DNA of 32,883 bases from Entrophospora sp. SA101. Its lineage: Eukaryota; Glomeromycota; Glomeromycetes; Entrophosporales; Entrophosporaceae. A program made the position numbers and the translations under genes. Where the stretch lies: contig CAUDNR010000369.1 in NCBI GenBank assembly GCA_958430865.1, positions 64,631 through 97,513 on the forward strand, read 5' to 3'. Positions within the stretch are counted from its first letter, which is position 1, and every line of letters starts with the position of its first letter. A model generated the notes under the pieces. That model had not been told where the DNA came from and made no database searches. It saw only the letters and a list, made by a program, of their open reading frames with translations. Shown here in pieces: positions 20,325 to 30,790 of this stretch.

Positions 20325-20624
20325 TCATTGGTAAAGAGAGTTAGTTAATTTTGATATCTTCCCATTTGGTACAACGACTGAGAGCAACAAGCTTGTCCAG
20401 GAGCGAATGAATACCTGTTGATCAAGGCAGACGGATATACTTTGCAAGGTTAACCCTTGTGTTTTGTGACTGTTATACCATAAGCATTCTGTGAACTGAG
20501 TTCTGCTTGCAGGGTTTCCATTGAGCATAAAATTAACCTTATGCTTGGAGAGTACAGCGGAATGGACAAAAAAGACGACCTGAACTTGTTCATTATTAAT
20601 ACATAGTAAAAAACAGCTATACAC
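20325..20624 (-). pseudogene. C-terminal remnant of a Pif1-type (Helitron-like) DNA helicase
   Basis: The minus frame reads ASRTQFTECLWYNSHKTQGL then TLQSISVCLDQQVF, matching the Pif1 family motif around (R)TQFPL..AY..T.HK.QG.TL, helicase motif V/VI region. After VF the frame slips: the bases then give APGQA in one frame and VALSRCTKWEDIKI in another, so the invariant GQ.YVALSR motif is present but split by at least two indels. The upstream 45 residues (NEQVQVVFFVHSAVL) are less clear. Pif1-like helicases of this kind are abundant in fungal genomes as parts of Helitrons, but no Rep domain or Helitron end was found here. Confidence 0.7.
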
Positions 20625-20691
20625 TATCCATTTTTAGTTTAAATATAATTCCTTAACATGAGTGATGTGAAATGAGAATTGATGTTGCGAC

Positions 20692-20705
20692 GCTGAAATT
20701 TCAGC
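20692..20705. repeat. perfect 14-bp palindrome next to an inverted GTCGCAA motif
   Basis: GCTGAAATTTCAGC is a perfect palindrome preceded directly by GTTGCGAC (20684-20691), the reverse complement of the motif clustered at 20077-20145. It may mark the right end of the element that contains the helicase remnant. Confidence 0.4.
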
Positions 20706-21208
20706 ACCATTTTTTTATTTTATGAATTATTAAAAAAATAATAAATGAATACATCTCAAAGAGAATTAATTTTGAAGAAGATCGTTTTAATGAATAGTAT
20801 CAACACAAAAAAAATTTGTCCGTTACAATGTTTCGTATTTCAATTTTGTTTTCATCCTTCCCCAAAAATTCAGTTTACAAAAACTCGTTGACAAGCCTTG
20901 CTATTTGCTATCTGTCATCTGAGCAAAACTCCAATTTACAATCAGCAACATCAAATAGCATATTGCAGATTGAAAATTACATTTTATAAAAATGGTTTGT
21001 AGAGAATTTCCTTTTTTAAAAAACAAAAAAAGTTAGCGAGTTTTGAATGATTCACATAAAATTTCCAAGAAATATATGCATGACCAATTATAATTGTCAA
21101 GGTTTTCCAATATTTCTATCGGACAAAAAGTGTTCTATTCTGGAATTAGTTTTTATTAATGATTGTTAAATTAATTAATTATAATTGTATTTAAAAAGTT
21201 AAGCCAAA
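20706..21208. other. intergenic, 3' flank of the CCDC124 gene
   Basis: AT-rich DNA. The part near 21130-21208 probably holds the 3' untranslated region of the minus-strand CCDC124 gene. No gene seen. Confidence 0.35.
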
Positions 21209-22370
21209 TCAAATCCTTAATCGATCTTCGACATTTTTTATAGTCGTCTCGATTAAATTCTTTTGCTCTTCTCTAGAACTATTATACTGAATAATATTTG
21301 CTTGATTGAAGGGGTTTTCTGGCGATTTCTTTATAATATAATTTAATATATTGGTAAAAATAAATATGTCAGAAAAATATATCTTAAAAAATTATTTTTT
21401 GATTTCAATCCTAACCTGAAAATTTTTAAATAAAAGTTCATTCAATTGTGTATAACGTAAACCAGGATTTTCTTTTTTAAGCCTTGGCATTTCGCGTTCT
21501 TCATAAGCAGCCAAAGCTGCCTATATAAAATAAATAATCAATTAATAAATTGCTTACAACAATAACAATAACAATATTCTTGTTGTTATCGTCTCTCCCC
21601 TCAAAAAAGTTTTATTAAAATAAAATTTACCTTAAATCTTTTTTCTGGATGTTTTTCAATAATATTATTTGAAGCATTTGAGATTCCAACACTATTTAGA
21701 TTGCCATTAGGAAATGATGCTTCTGTGGCAACTGAAAGTAAATCTATTGCATCTTCGATATTTGAAGCTGAATATTCTGGTATCACACGTCGTTCTTCTG
21801 AAGTAACTTCTTGTTTTTGTGTTCTTTTTATAGCTTTTTTCTAAATAATTAATTATTATTTATTAACAATTGATTCGTATTGCTAATAATGCTTTAAATA
21901 AATAAGAATACGCACTTCTTCACCAGTTACTTTTGGAGGTTTTAATATAGGCTTATACTTTGATAATTCTTTCTCTTCTTGTTCTAACATTTTTGCAGCT
22001 TCATTTTTTTTGGCCAATAGAGCCTCCTAAAAATAAAATATTTAGAAAACTAACTTTATAACCATTTGTATTAATATAATAATAATAATAACTTTACTTT
22101 TTTAATTCTTTGTGCCTCTTGTTTAGAAGTATTTTTAGCTCCTATTCCCCATTCTTGAGATTCTTTACGTTCCTTTTCTACCTGTTTTTTAGAAGCAATT
22201 TCTGCTTGGTGTGCTGCTTTACGCTCTTTTGCTGCAGTAACTATTTAATTTTTTTCATATCAGAAAATTAGAACATAAATATAAATATCTTATATATATA
22301 TATATATACACACATTATTTATGTAATAATCTTTACCTCTAGTATTTTCACCTTTAAATTTTTTTGGCAT
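21209..22370 (-). CDS. CCDC124: CCDC124/Oxs1 family ribosome-associated protein, 6 exons, 240 aa
   Basis: Homologue of human CCDC124 and fission yeast Oxs1 (related to yeast Lso2). CCDC124 and Lso2 bind idle 80S ribosomes and help their recovery; Oxs1 is linked to stress responses. Minus exons are 22370-22337, 22240-22098, 22026-21916, 21840-21631, 21520-21416 and 21328-21209; total 723 nt in frame, GT..AG introns. The start MPKKFKGENT is the conserved N-terminus of the family. A long Lys/Glu/Ala coiled coil follows (about 15-125, AAKERKAAHQAEIASKKQ and KKNEAAKMLEQEEKE), then the conserved ASNIEDAIDLLSVA (about 126-139), HPEKRFKAALAAYEEREMPR (about 161-180), LKKENPGLRYTQL and SPENPFNQ. After the usual end there is an extra acidic/basic tail of about 25 residues. 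It shares a 68-bp divergent promoter with the next gene. Confidence 0.93.
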
Positions 22371-22438
22371 TTTAACAAATTTATATTTATCCGCAGAACT
22401 AAATGTTACATCATAAATAAAAATTTTTTGAAAAAAAA
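22371..22438. promoter_or_regulatory. compact bidirectional promoter between CCDC124 and the Mim1-like gene
   Basis: The two start codons point away from each other with only 68 bp between them. The gap has A-tracts and an ATAAAT-rich centre but no clear TATA box at proper spacing for either side. Either both leaders are very short or transcription starts overlap the opposite coding sequence. Confidence 0.5.
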
Positions 22439-23677
22439 ATGAGTAGTAGTGATAAAAATGAAACGGTTTTAGAAAAAGATTTAACAGATGTTGTCGAATC
22501 GTCGTCAAAGGAAAATCAAAAAATACAAGAATCGAATAGTGGTGTTGATGATAATGATAACAACAACACATCTACACATTCAGTTATTCCTAAAATATCA
22601 TTAAGGAAACCACAAGATGAAGACAAACAAACTTTACGGAAAAAAGGGTCAAAACATTCATTAAGCACTGATATTACACCATTACCGCAACAACAACAGC
22701 AAGAGAAGGAGGAGGTGGAGGGGGTGGAGGATCAAGAGGATCCATCATTATCATTTATAAACCATTCAGAAGATGATGAATCTTTAACTGATAGTGGTCA
22801 TTTGGTGTCCTCTATACACACAAATGAATCAGGATCTGATAATAATACACATGACGATAATAACATGTCATTTATTACAGCAGATGGATCATCATCACCC
22901 TCACAATTATCAGAAGGTAGTGGTAGTATAGTGTCGTATCCTAATAGTGAAAATATAGATTCATTGGTGGTTACGCCTGAAATTTCATATCAGGATGAAC
23001 ATGAGCGTGAAGTTCTCGTTATGCCAGCTCCTGGCGAAACTCTTGATCAAATTCTAGCGCCATTGAATATTCCTGAATTAGAAATTGGAAGAAGGGAAAG
23101 AGTGAGAAGAAGAAGAAATGATGACGGTGACGAAAGTGATGATGACGAAAGTGATGAGAGTGATTATATCAATGATAAAATAGAATTTGTACCCACCCTA
23201 TCAAAAGCTAATAATGTTAATAATAATGTTGATAGTAATAGTAATAGTAACAACAGAGTAACAGAATCTATTCCACCAACTTATACTATTGCTACAAATA
23301 TTACTATCAATCAGAAAGCTTCTAGTGATGAAGTTAAACCATTATCATCATCGTCACCACAACCAATAACACCAACACCACCACAACAATCAACAAATAG
23401 AAGAGTATTACTACATCCAAACATTATGTCTGACTTAATATTTAGGCAAAGTTACTCTCAAGCACTTAACTTTCAAAACCAAGCTGATAATAACAACACT
23501 GGAGAAATGATTTTAACAATTTTCCAACACCAAATACTTTTTCCATTTTTACAAGGATTTAGTTGGGGAATAGGAGTTCACATTTATCGTTATTTAAGAA
23601 ACGGATTTACACTTAGAAATATGTGGAGGTCAATTTTTAGTAGTGGTAATAGTGTTAGAACTGAATCTAATGGGTAA
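22439..23677 (+). CDS. acidic low-complexity protein with C-terminal Mim1-like membrane segment, 412 aa
   Basis: Single-exon gene. Residues 1-200 are Ser/Asp/Asn-rich and probably disordered, with a Gln run and GGVEDQ-like acid patches. A conserved-looking patch lies near 180-220 (YQDEHEREVLVMPAPGETLD, QILAPLNIPELEIGRRER), followed by an RRRR stretch and an Asp/Glu/Ser block. The C-terminus has one predicted membrane helix, FQHQILFPFLQGFSWGIGVH (362-381), then IYRYLRNGFTLRNMW. The LPF(L/I).G...G.G pattern with small residues four apart resembles Mim1/Tom13, which with Mim2 inserts helical proteins into the mitochondrial outer membrane; placing the helix at the C-terminus would make it tail-anchored. 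Similarity is short and the protein is far longer than yeast Mim1 (113 aa), so this is tentative. Convergent with the BTB gene. Confidence 0.75.
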   Translation: MSSSDKNETVLEKDLTDVVESSSKENQKIQESNSGVDDNDNNNTSTHSVIPKISLRKPQDEDKQTLRKKGSKHSLSTDITPLPQQQQQEKEEVEGVEDQEDPSLSFINHSEDDESLTDSGHLVSSIHTNESGSDNNTHDDNNMSFITADGSSSPSQLSEGSGSIVSYPNSENIDSLVVTPEISYQDEHEREVLVMPAPGETLDQILAPLNIPELEIGRRERVRRRRNDDGDESDDDESDESDYINDKIEFVPTLSKANNVNNNVDSNSNSNNRVTESIPPTYTIATNITINQKASSDEVKPLSSSSPQPITPTPPQQSTNRRVLLHPNIMSDLIFRQSYSQALNFQNQADNNNTGEMILTIFQHQILFPFLQGFSWGIGVHIYRYLRNGFTLRNMWRSIFSSGNSVRTESNG

Positions 23678-23855
23678 AATGAATGGTGAGCGAGTAATAA
23701 ACAGTCTATTAATAATTTATTTATTTGCTATTTATTATATTTGATATTTGTTAATTATAATTATTGGCAAAAATGTAAATATTAGATTTTAAATTTTCTT
23801 TATACTAGTGAGGAAAAAAAGAATAAATAAAAATTAATTAATTCGGGTGGTAAAA
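23678..23855. other. shared 3' spacer of two convergent genes
   Basis: 178 bp between the stop codons of the Mim1-like (+) and BTB (-) genes. It must hold both polyadenylation regions; AATAAA-type words occur at about 23822 on the plus strand. Confidence 0.4.
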
Positions 23856-24866
23856 TCAGTCCAAGAATTCTCTTGTAGCATTGAATTCTCGCTCTGTGCT
23901 AAAAGCCTTGCATTTCAACATTTCTATTCCAATCTTTTGATCTTTTACATATAACCTTAAAATTGCACTTTTAACGAATAATTTCAAAATCTTGTTGCCA
24001 AATTCATCAATCTTGATCAACGAAGACAACTTATCAACATTTGTCAAAACATCGAAAGTTACACTTCTCCCGTCTATTTCAAATGCACATGTGCTGCTCA
24101 ATGATGATTGCCAGATCTCAGCTCTGATGTCTTCAGACACTTTGATTGACTTGGCGATACTTTTTAATTTTTTTATATCATCTTTAGATAGCTGTAATTC
24201 CAAAGCTGGAATTGATGGCGACTCTCTATTATAATTTGTCGGTGTTGGAGGCGTTGTCACGCTTCTATTAAAAGATGGTGCTAATGTGTCATATCTGCAT
24301 ATTAAATCAGTATTATTCACTTGCACCAACAAATAATACAATGATCCTTCCCTGTTCTTGTACATTATTCGATTTCTCGCATCATTGTTGTTGATACTAT
24401 TGGCGTTACCGCTATTATTGTCATCATCTTGCATCATATGATTAGAATTATTATCATCGATGTTTTCAAGTGATTTTTCAAGTGATTTTTCAAGTGATAG
24501 AGCTGAATTTGAAGTTCGTACATCCTTTAAGTGGAATAATATTTCATTTTTCAACTCAAAATCATCATCACCACGATGATGATTATTATTATCACCAACA
24601 TCAAATCCATTTACCGTCAACTTTGACGCCAGCAACTTCTCAGTCAAACCTCTCAGGCGATAGAATCTCGAATCTTTTAATAAATTTTGTCGTTGCACTT
24701 CGCTCTTAATCTCTATATCGTAACCTTGAAGATACCTCATTATCTCGGCAAATAAATCTGGATCACGATCTATCATTGATGGTTTTAATGATGGTATAAA
24801 TGGTAATATCTTTGTAAGTGAATTTGGCGGTGGTTCCCAATTACATTCGAATCCTATTTTATTCAT
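23856..24866 (-). CDS. BTB/POZ (T1/KCTD-type) domain protein, N-terminus uncertain, 336 aa
   Basis: Residues about 30-80 carry the second half of a T1-type BTB fold: SMIDRDPDLFAEIMRYLQGY then LLKDSRFYRLRGLTEKLL, the usual (I)DRD...F..IL.YL....L..EA.FY.L..L pattern. A poly-Asn/Asp linker (about 93-170) contains a tandem SLEKSLEKSLEN repeat from a 12-bp unit (24463-24498). The second half (about 170-336) has YYLLVQVNNTDLICRYDTLA and a conserved-looking end. Fungal proteins of this kind (for example yeast YLR108C) have the same order; function is unclear. The expected first strand of the fold (LNVGG..F) is missing. The ATG at 24866 is followed at once by AATAAAATAG, a possible splice acceptor, so an upstream exon may supply it; I found no convincing candidate. 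The reading frame itself is intact. Confidence 0.75.
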   Translation of the reverse strand: MNKIGFECNWEPPPNSLTKILPFIPSLKPSMIDRDPDLFAEIMRYLQGYDIEIKSEVQRQNLLKDSRFYRLRGLTEKLLASKLTVNGFDVGDNNNHHRGDDDFELKNEILFHLKDVRTSNSALSLEKSLEKSLENIDDNNSNHMMQDDDNNSGNANSINNNDARNRIMYKNREGSLYYLLVQVNNTDLICRYDTLAPSFNRSVTTPPTPTNYNRESPSIPALELQLSKDDIKKLKSIAKSIKVSEDIRAEIWQSSLSSTCAFEIDGRSVTFDVLTNVDKLSSLIKIDEFGNKILKLFVKSAILRLYVKDQKIGIEMLKCKAFSTEREFNATREFLD

Positions 24867-26371
24867 ATATAAAAAGAAATTGTTTGCACAAAAAAAAAAT
24901 AAACAATTTTTTTATATAAAGAAAATACATTATATAATTATTTTATTTTTTTTGCATATTAACCTATAGAAGTAAAATAATTTGGTGTGTCACGGGTTTC
25001 TAATAATTACTCGTTTAACCATAGATCCGTCCGTTTTTTGAAGAAAACAAATATTAAAATATTAATAAAATTCTATTTAATGAGTGAAATGAAATAAACC
25101 AACAGTCCTAGTTGTATTACTTAAGCCTGCTTCTATTTTATAAGTTGGTAATAATAATAATACCCAAATAATCTGGTAGTTGAATAATAATAATAGCTGT
25201 TGTTTTCAAGATGTATTAGTAGTTGGTGTTATTGACTTATTATATTTGAACTTGCATACATTCAAAGACAAGAAGATTATTGATCCAAAAAAGTACATAG
25301 CATTTTGAAAAAAATTTAATACTAAGAGAAAAAGCGCGTAAACAAAAAATTAACTTTGTTATATTTTAAGCACATAGGATTCTTTGAGGATCTATAAAAA
25401 CCAAGGATCCTTAAGCTCGAAACATTACTGATATAATTGTTTGCAGAATTGAAAGAATCACTGGTTTTGAGTTGCCAAATTCCAAACAAATCACACAATT
25501 TTATATAATACCTGGAAGAAAGTATTGGAACGTAATTTTTCAAAACACTGGTTAATAAAAGATAAATAAAAAATATATTTATGAAATTTCGTATGTAAAA
25601 TTATTTTGCAGAATTTAGAAAAACTACGTTCCTCCAGGCAATGTACCTCCCCAATGTCTTTTTTGTTTGATTTTCTAATCTTTCAGCGGCTTCAGTGTCA
25701 AGAATCTTAAAATTAACTATTTCTCACCTTCACTATTAATGTCAATGAGTTGGTTAATTATATATCTTCAGGAGCAGGTAAGGCTTTCTTGTTGCAGAGT
25801 AAAGTTTCTCATGATTTAAAGAAATTTGATATTACTAGAGATCTGTAAAAAACACGACTTTTATTAATAAAAATCTTTTTTATTTTTATTTGCAATAATT
25901 CGTAACAATTGAAATTTAAACAGTTCATATATCTTATGGTTAAAAGCACCTAATGGCCTGAAAATGAAGATGAAGTATTGGTTTGATTGCCATCTTGGCT
26001 ATCTAATTTGCAAGATCAGAGAGAGTTGTAAAAAGGCATGTTGGATATCAAATTCAAAAATTACATATGTACTGCCGAAATTGTTGATAGTATTACCTGT
26101 TGGGTCAACGAAAACTAGTCACATGCTTCATCAAAGTGTGGGACGGACCCTTTCTTCCATTTGTGGTTTTATTTAAAAAACGGTGTGACAGTTAATCAAT
26201 AATTAATTGATTGAGATTATCCCCAAAAATTGATGAAAATTTTTTATTTTTAAAAAACATGTATATGTATCCGTCTTTTTATTTATTTGTTTCACTTCAA
26301 AATAGTTTTTCTTCAAAAAAACTAAAATTTGAGAAAATAAATTTCTCAATCATCGCTTATAAAAGTTACAA
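24867..26371. other. 1.5 kb without a confident gene; includes the OLE1 promoter
   Basis: Two frames of 70-73 codons were examined, 25322-25543 minus (VPILSSRYYIKLCDLFGIWQ) and 25964-26176 plus (YWFDCHLGYLICKIRESCKK). Neither is recognisable; 25600-26180 has a slightly raised G+C and may be decayed coding DNA. The 190 bp before 26372 are A/T-rich and should include the OLE1 promoter and leader. Confidence 0.3.
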
Positions 26372-28026
26372 ATGACAGTGTCAACATCTCCTACAATGAC
26401 GACGACGACGACGACGACGACAACAACGTTGAATAACATAATTAATACTAAAGAATCATTAAATGCAACAAAATCATCAGAAAACAATAATGATAAATAC
26501 AACGATAGTACCTATTATAATAGAATTAGAAAATACAACATTAGAGATGAACCGATTACATTGAATAATTGGTATCTTCACATTAATTGGTTGCATACTC
26601 CTTTCTTGATTGCAACACCTTTAATTAGTCTATATGGTTTGTACACTACGCCTATTCAATTCAATACTGCTATTTGGACCATATGCTATTATTTCATAAC
26701 GGGTTTAGGAATTACGGCAGGTAAAAATTCGATATTTGCTTGTTATTATTATTATCTTTAATAATTAAATATATTATTATACCACAACCAATTAATTTAT
26801 AGGACATCATAGGTTATGGGCTCATCGAGCTTATAAGGCTTCTCGTGCATTGGAAATATTATTGGTATTAGCATCATCTGGAGCTGTTCAGGGATCCGTA
26901 CGTTGGTGGTGTAGAGATCATCGGGCTCATCATCGCTATACTGATACTGATAAAGATCCTTATAATGCAAACAAAGGTTTATTCTATTCACATATAGGTT
27001 GGATGATGTTAAAACCAAACCCCAATAACATTGGTAATGCTGACATCTCAGATCTTAGTGCAGATCCATTACTAAGATTTCAAAATCATTATTATGGTCT
27101 TTTCGCTGCTGTTATGGGTTTCTTGGTACCAACTTTGGTTGCTGGCTTAGGTTGGGATGATTGGTGGGTATGTATATAATATATAAAATAAGCAATCGTA
27201 TAATAAATTTATATTTTATTTGTTGTTTGTTTGTTTGTTTATATTTATATTTATATATATTTATATTCAAATATTATATGATAGGGTGGATTTTATTTTG
27301 CAGCAATTCTTCGTTTAGTTGTAGTGCATCATGCGACATTTTGCGTCAACTCATTGGCTCACTTTTTAGGCGAAACAACGTTTGATGATCGTCGTTCACC
27401 ACGTGATCATTTCTTGACAGCCATTTTTACTTTGGGTGAAGGATACCACAATTTTCACCATGAGTTCCCGATGGATTATCGTAATGCAATCAAATTCTAT
27501 CAATATGATCCTACCAAATGGTTAATAAAATTATTATCTTATTTTGAATTGACTCATCACCTGAAGAAATTCCCAGACAATGAAATCAATAAAGGGAAAT
27601 TATTAATGAAACAAAAAAAATTGGATGATGCAAAGAAAGATTTATATTGGGGTATTCCACTAAGTCAATTACCCGTTTATACTTTTGATGAATGTAAGTG
27701 ATGTGTGTGTATATATATATGTGTGTGTATTTATTATTATTACTACGATTTAATTAATAACTTGATTTTTTAAATAAAAAGTCAAAGAAAGTGCAAAAAA
27801 TAATAAATTGATATTGATAGAAGGTATAATTATTGATGTGACCGATTTTATCGAGGAACATCCAGGTGGAAAATCAATAATTGCCACTTCAATAGGCAAA
27901 GATATGACAACAGCGTTTAACGGTGGTATTTATGATCATTCTAATGCAGCTAGAAATTTGATGGCTAATTTCCGTGTTGGTGTAATTGCTGGTGGCGGAG
28001 AAGTTGAATGTCGTAAATCAAGATAA
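26372..28026 (+). CDS. OLE1: OLE1-type acyl-CoA desaturase with C-terminal cytochrome b5 domain, 4 exons, 455 aa
   Basis: Endoplasmic-reticulum enzyme that puts a cis double bond into saturated fatty acyl-CoA using electrons from its fused cytochrome b5. Exons 26372-26720, 26803-27167, 27285-27693 and 27782-28026 give 1368 nt in frame with GT..AG introns. After a Thr run (from an ACG repeat) and an Asn/Ser N-terminus come two membrane segments (about 78-116). Diiron histidine boxes are HRLWAH (119-124), HRAHH (156-160), NSLAH (260-264) and HNFHH (293-297); DDRRSPRD (272-279) is typical of the family. A basic linker leads to cytochrome b5 (about 375-450) with both haem ligands, EEHPGG (H401) and YDHSNAA (H427). 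All catalytic residues are present. Arbuscular fungi have both an OLE1 and an OLE1-like paralogue, the latter making 16:1 delta-11; sequence alone does not tell me which this is. Confidence 0.96.
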
Positions 28027-29731
28027 TTTATTATTCTTGGTTTTTTTTTTTTTAAAAAAAAAAAAACTTACAATGACGACGACAACAACAATTAAATATT
28101 ATAGCATTTATCAATTGGCATGTAATTACTTTTCATTGAAAATATTTTTTTTCAATTAAATTCACAATATATTCTGTGTGTGTATATATATATATATGAT
28201 ATTATATTACATAATATATATGTCGAATTTTTTTTTGGACATCTGTTATATGACATGTTTAAAAATTTAATAATCTTTATTTTGATTGATATATTGTCTT
28301 GATATTATTAATCCAAATATAATGAATGTTAAATACATAAATATGTGCAAAAAAGATTTTCTCGGGGGGGGGTTTAATTCTTTGTGTTTTTAAGAAAGTA
28401 AAATTATTTATTTAATGTAACATTTTAATGTAGTGAGGTGAGTGAGTGATAATAAAAAAAAACGAATAGGCAGTAGATAGATTATGTTTAAAATTTATTT
28501 TCTGTGATAAATAAAAGAATGAGCGAGTGTCTTTGAAGATTTTTATTTGATCAAATAATGTCATTGATAATGTCTTCAGTCAGGTACATTAGAACTCTCT
28601 CTAATAACAAATTTGAAAAACAATAATTCTTTTGTCCCACCAAGTTTCATGTATCACGTTATTTGTAATTGTTGATTATTTTTGGCAATAATAGTCGTGT
28701 GCGATGATATCTATATACTCAATGTCAACCAACTAGTGATGACCAACTTTGAAAGCACACACACGCATACATATCTAGCCTCTGTAGTAGCTTTTCGACT
28801 TTAACGAATAAAAATGATATTGACACACATCCTCTTTTACGTTAAGCTAAACTTTTAGATAGATAGATAGATAGTGGGGTACGTGATGCAGTTTTTTTTA
28901 CTCGGCACGGACGGCGTAATTGGTCTATATTAATATATAACATATTTACTAAAATTAGTAACGACGATCCTTTTAATTAATAGTAATGCGAAACGATAAA
29001 TTATATTTATTTATTATTCCATCGCCCTGAAGGTTTCTATTATTCTTATTATATAAATAAGTAGTTGGGGGAAAACACCATGATAATCCTGCTGCTATTG
29101 GATTTTTGTTTTGTTTTTTTTTGCATTAAATATGACTATAAATCAACATTACTTATTAAATCAATCAATTATTCCTTGAAGGCATTGAAACTATATATCC
29201 AAAAAAAAAAAAGGTTTTCCAATTCACAACATAGTTTGGGGACGTGATGTCCATATAGCCAAATTGCGGTTAATTAATTAATTGGTCTAATCAGTAATTG
29301 GCTGGATAGTATTAGTAGAATTAGTAGAACAGTAAGTAGGTTTTAAGAAACAATAATAACAATGATAAGTTAGAACAATATTTATTTGCACGTACAAATA
29401 AACAATAATCAATAGCATAGCATTGGGAACCGGCAAGTCTTTTATCAATTTTATTTTTAAATCGGGAGATTACTCTATAACTGACCAATCAGATGAAATG
29501 TTACTTTAAAATTAAAAAACAAAAAATAAACACATTTTTAAATACAAAAAAAAACTTTAAAAACGGTATATTCCCAAATTTTTATCGAAATTTTTATTTT
29601 ATTTTATTTTATTTTTACGCCATCTCAAACTTATTTTTTATTATTTGTTGGTCAAATTTCAACAAATCAACTAACAATAAGCCATTCCATCTTCTCCAAT
29701 TATTTATTTGTAACAAAAATGTGAGCATACG

Positions 29732-29803
29732 TACACACACACACACACACACATACACACACACACACACACATACACACACACATACACACACACACAC
29801 ACA
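29732..29803. repeat. (AC)n microsatellite with ACAT interruptions
   Basis: About 72 bp of alternating AC broken by a few ACATAC units. It produces artificial His/Thr or Val/Cys open frames on both strands. Confidence 0.95.
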
Positions 29804-30499
29804 AAATAGTTTAAAGAAAGAAAGAGAGCGAGCGAGGAACAAGCGAGTACCGTCATCAAAACCAAGCCAAACAAATCATATATCATTGTTTATTTTGCAC
29901 ATGCTTAATATCAATAACAACACAAAATATATTTGCAACACAAAAAACAAAAAACCATAGTAATTCTCGACGAATGAAATTGGGCTTTATCTTTTTATCT
30001 GATATCAGGTATTAAAACAATGGTACAATTATCGGAGATTTTTTTTTGTTCGCTTACCATTGTATATAATACCCAAATACATCGAAATCCAACCAATTAT
30101 TCACAAATATAAACACATACACATAACACAGTACACATCTAATTGATACATGCCTGATATAGTTAGTTTTAGTGGCAAAATATTAATATTTAAAGAAAAT
30201 AACACGCAAATGCTTTATTATGATAATGCATTGATTACATTGTACATTAAAATGGTTCCATTTAGACAAATAAATGGGCGAGTGAACGAGTGCAAGTTTT
30301 CTAAGTGGCAAATATTGAAATCGACTTTAAAAGGTAAATTAATTTTTAAAAGGGATGAAAATCATTCATGACGTAAATCGTGTAACCAATCGAAATATTA
30401 ATTAAGCATGTGGACAGTGGACAAAATGGTAAAAGAACGGGGCGGATAAATGAACACTTTATAATGATTAATTAAATATTAATATTAATTGAGTCATTT

Positions 30500-30571
30500 G
30501 GTCGGTCAGTTGGTTGACTGGCCGGTCGGTCGGTCGATCGGTCAGTCGTTTGTTTGTTTGTTTGTTTGTTT
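30500..30571. repeat. GGTC and GTTT tetranucleotide tract
   Basis: Imperfect GGTC/GGTT repeats (about 45 bp, unusually GC-rich for the region) pass directly into a run of TTTG units. Contains short self-complementary words (GGCCGG, CGATCG). Confidence 0.8.
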
Positions 30572-30722
30572 AGCGTTAGTTGGTTAGTCGAAAAAAAGAA
30601 ACCGCCAAAAAGTCAAAAAAAAAGAAAGCATTTATATTGTTACTGTCAGCTTGTAAGTTCTAAAAATACACTCAATTAGGATTTATTTACTTACTATTAT
30701 TGTTTTAACATCAAATATGATT

Positions 30723-30790
30723 AAATCAATTAAATATTTAAAAAATCAATTAAATATTAAATCAATTAAATATTAAATCAATTAAATATT
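30723..30790. repeat. 16-bp tandem repeat (AAATCAATTAAATATT), about 4 copies
   Basis: Four near-identical copies, the first two separated by a 4-bp T/A insertion. Simple tandem duplication in non-coding DNA. Confidence 0.9.

Noticed and set aside
23992..24709. Two plus-strand frames of about 80 codons
   Set aside because: Antisense to the BTB gene; no independent support.
26355..26366. TTATAAAAG as a TATA box for the desaturase
   Set aside because: Only about 10 bp from the start codon, too close to act as a TATA box for a translated leader.
26797..27018. 73-codon minus frame
   Set aside because: Antisense to desaturase exon 2.
29493..29960. 155-codon plus frame with a Thr/His run, and matching Val/Cys frames on the minus strand
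   Set aside because: Produced by the (AC)n microsatellite; flanks have no protein character.
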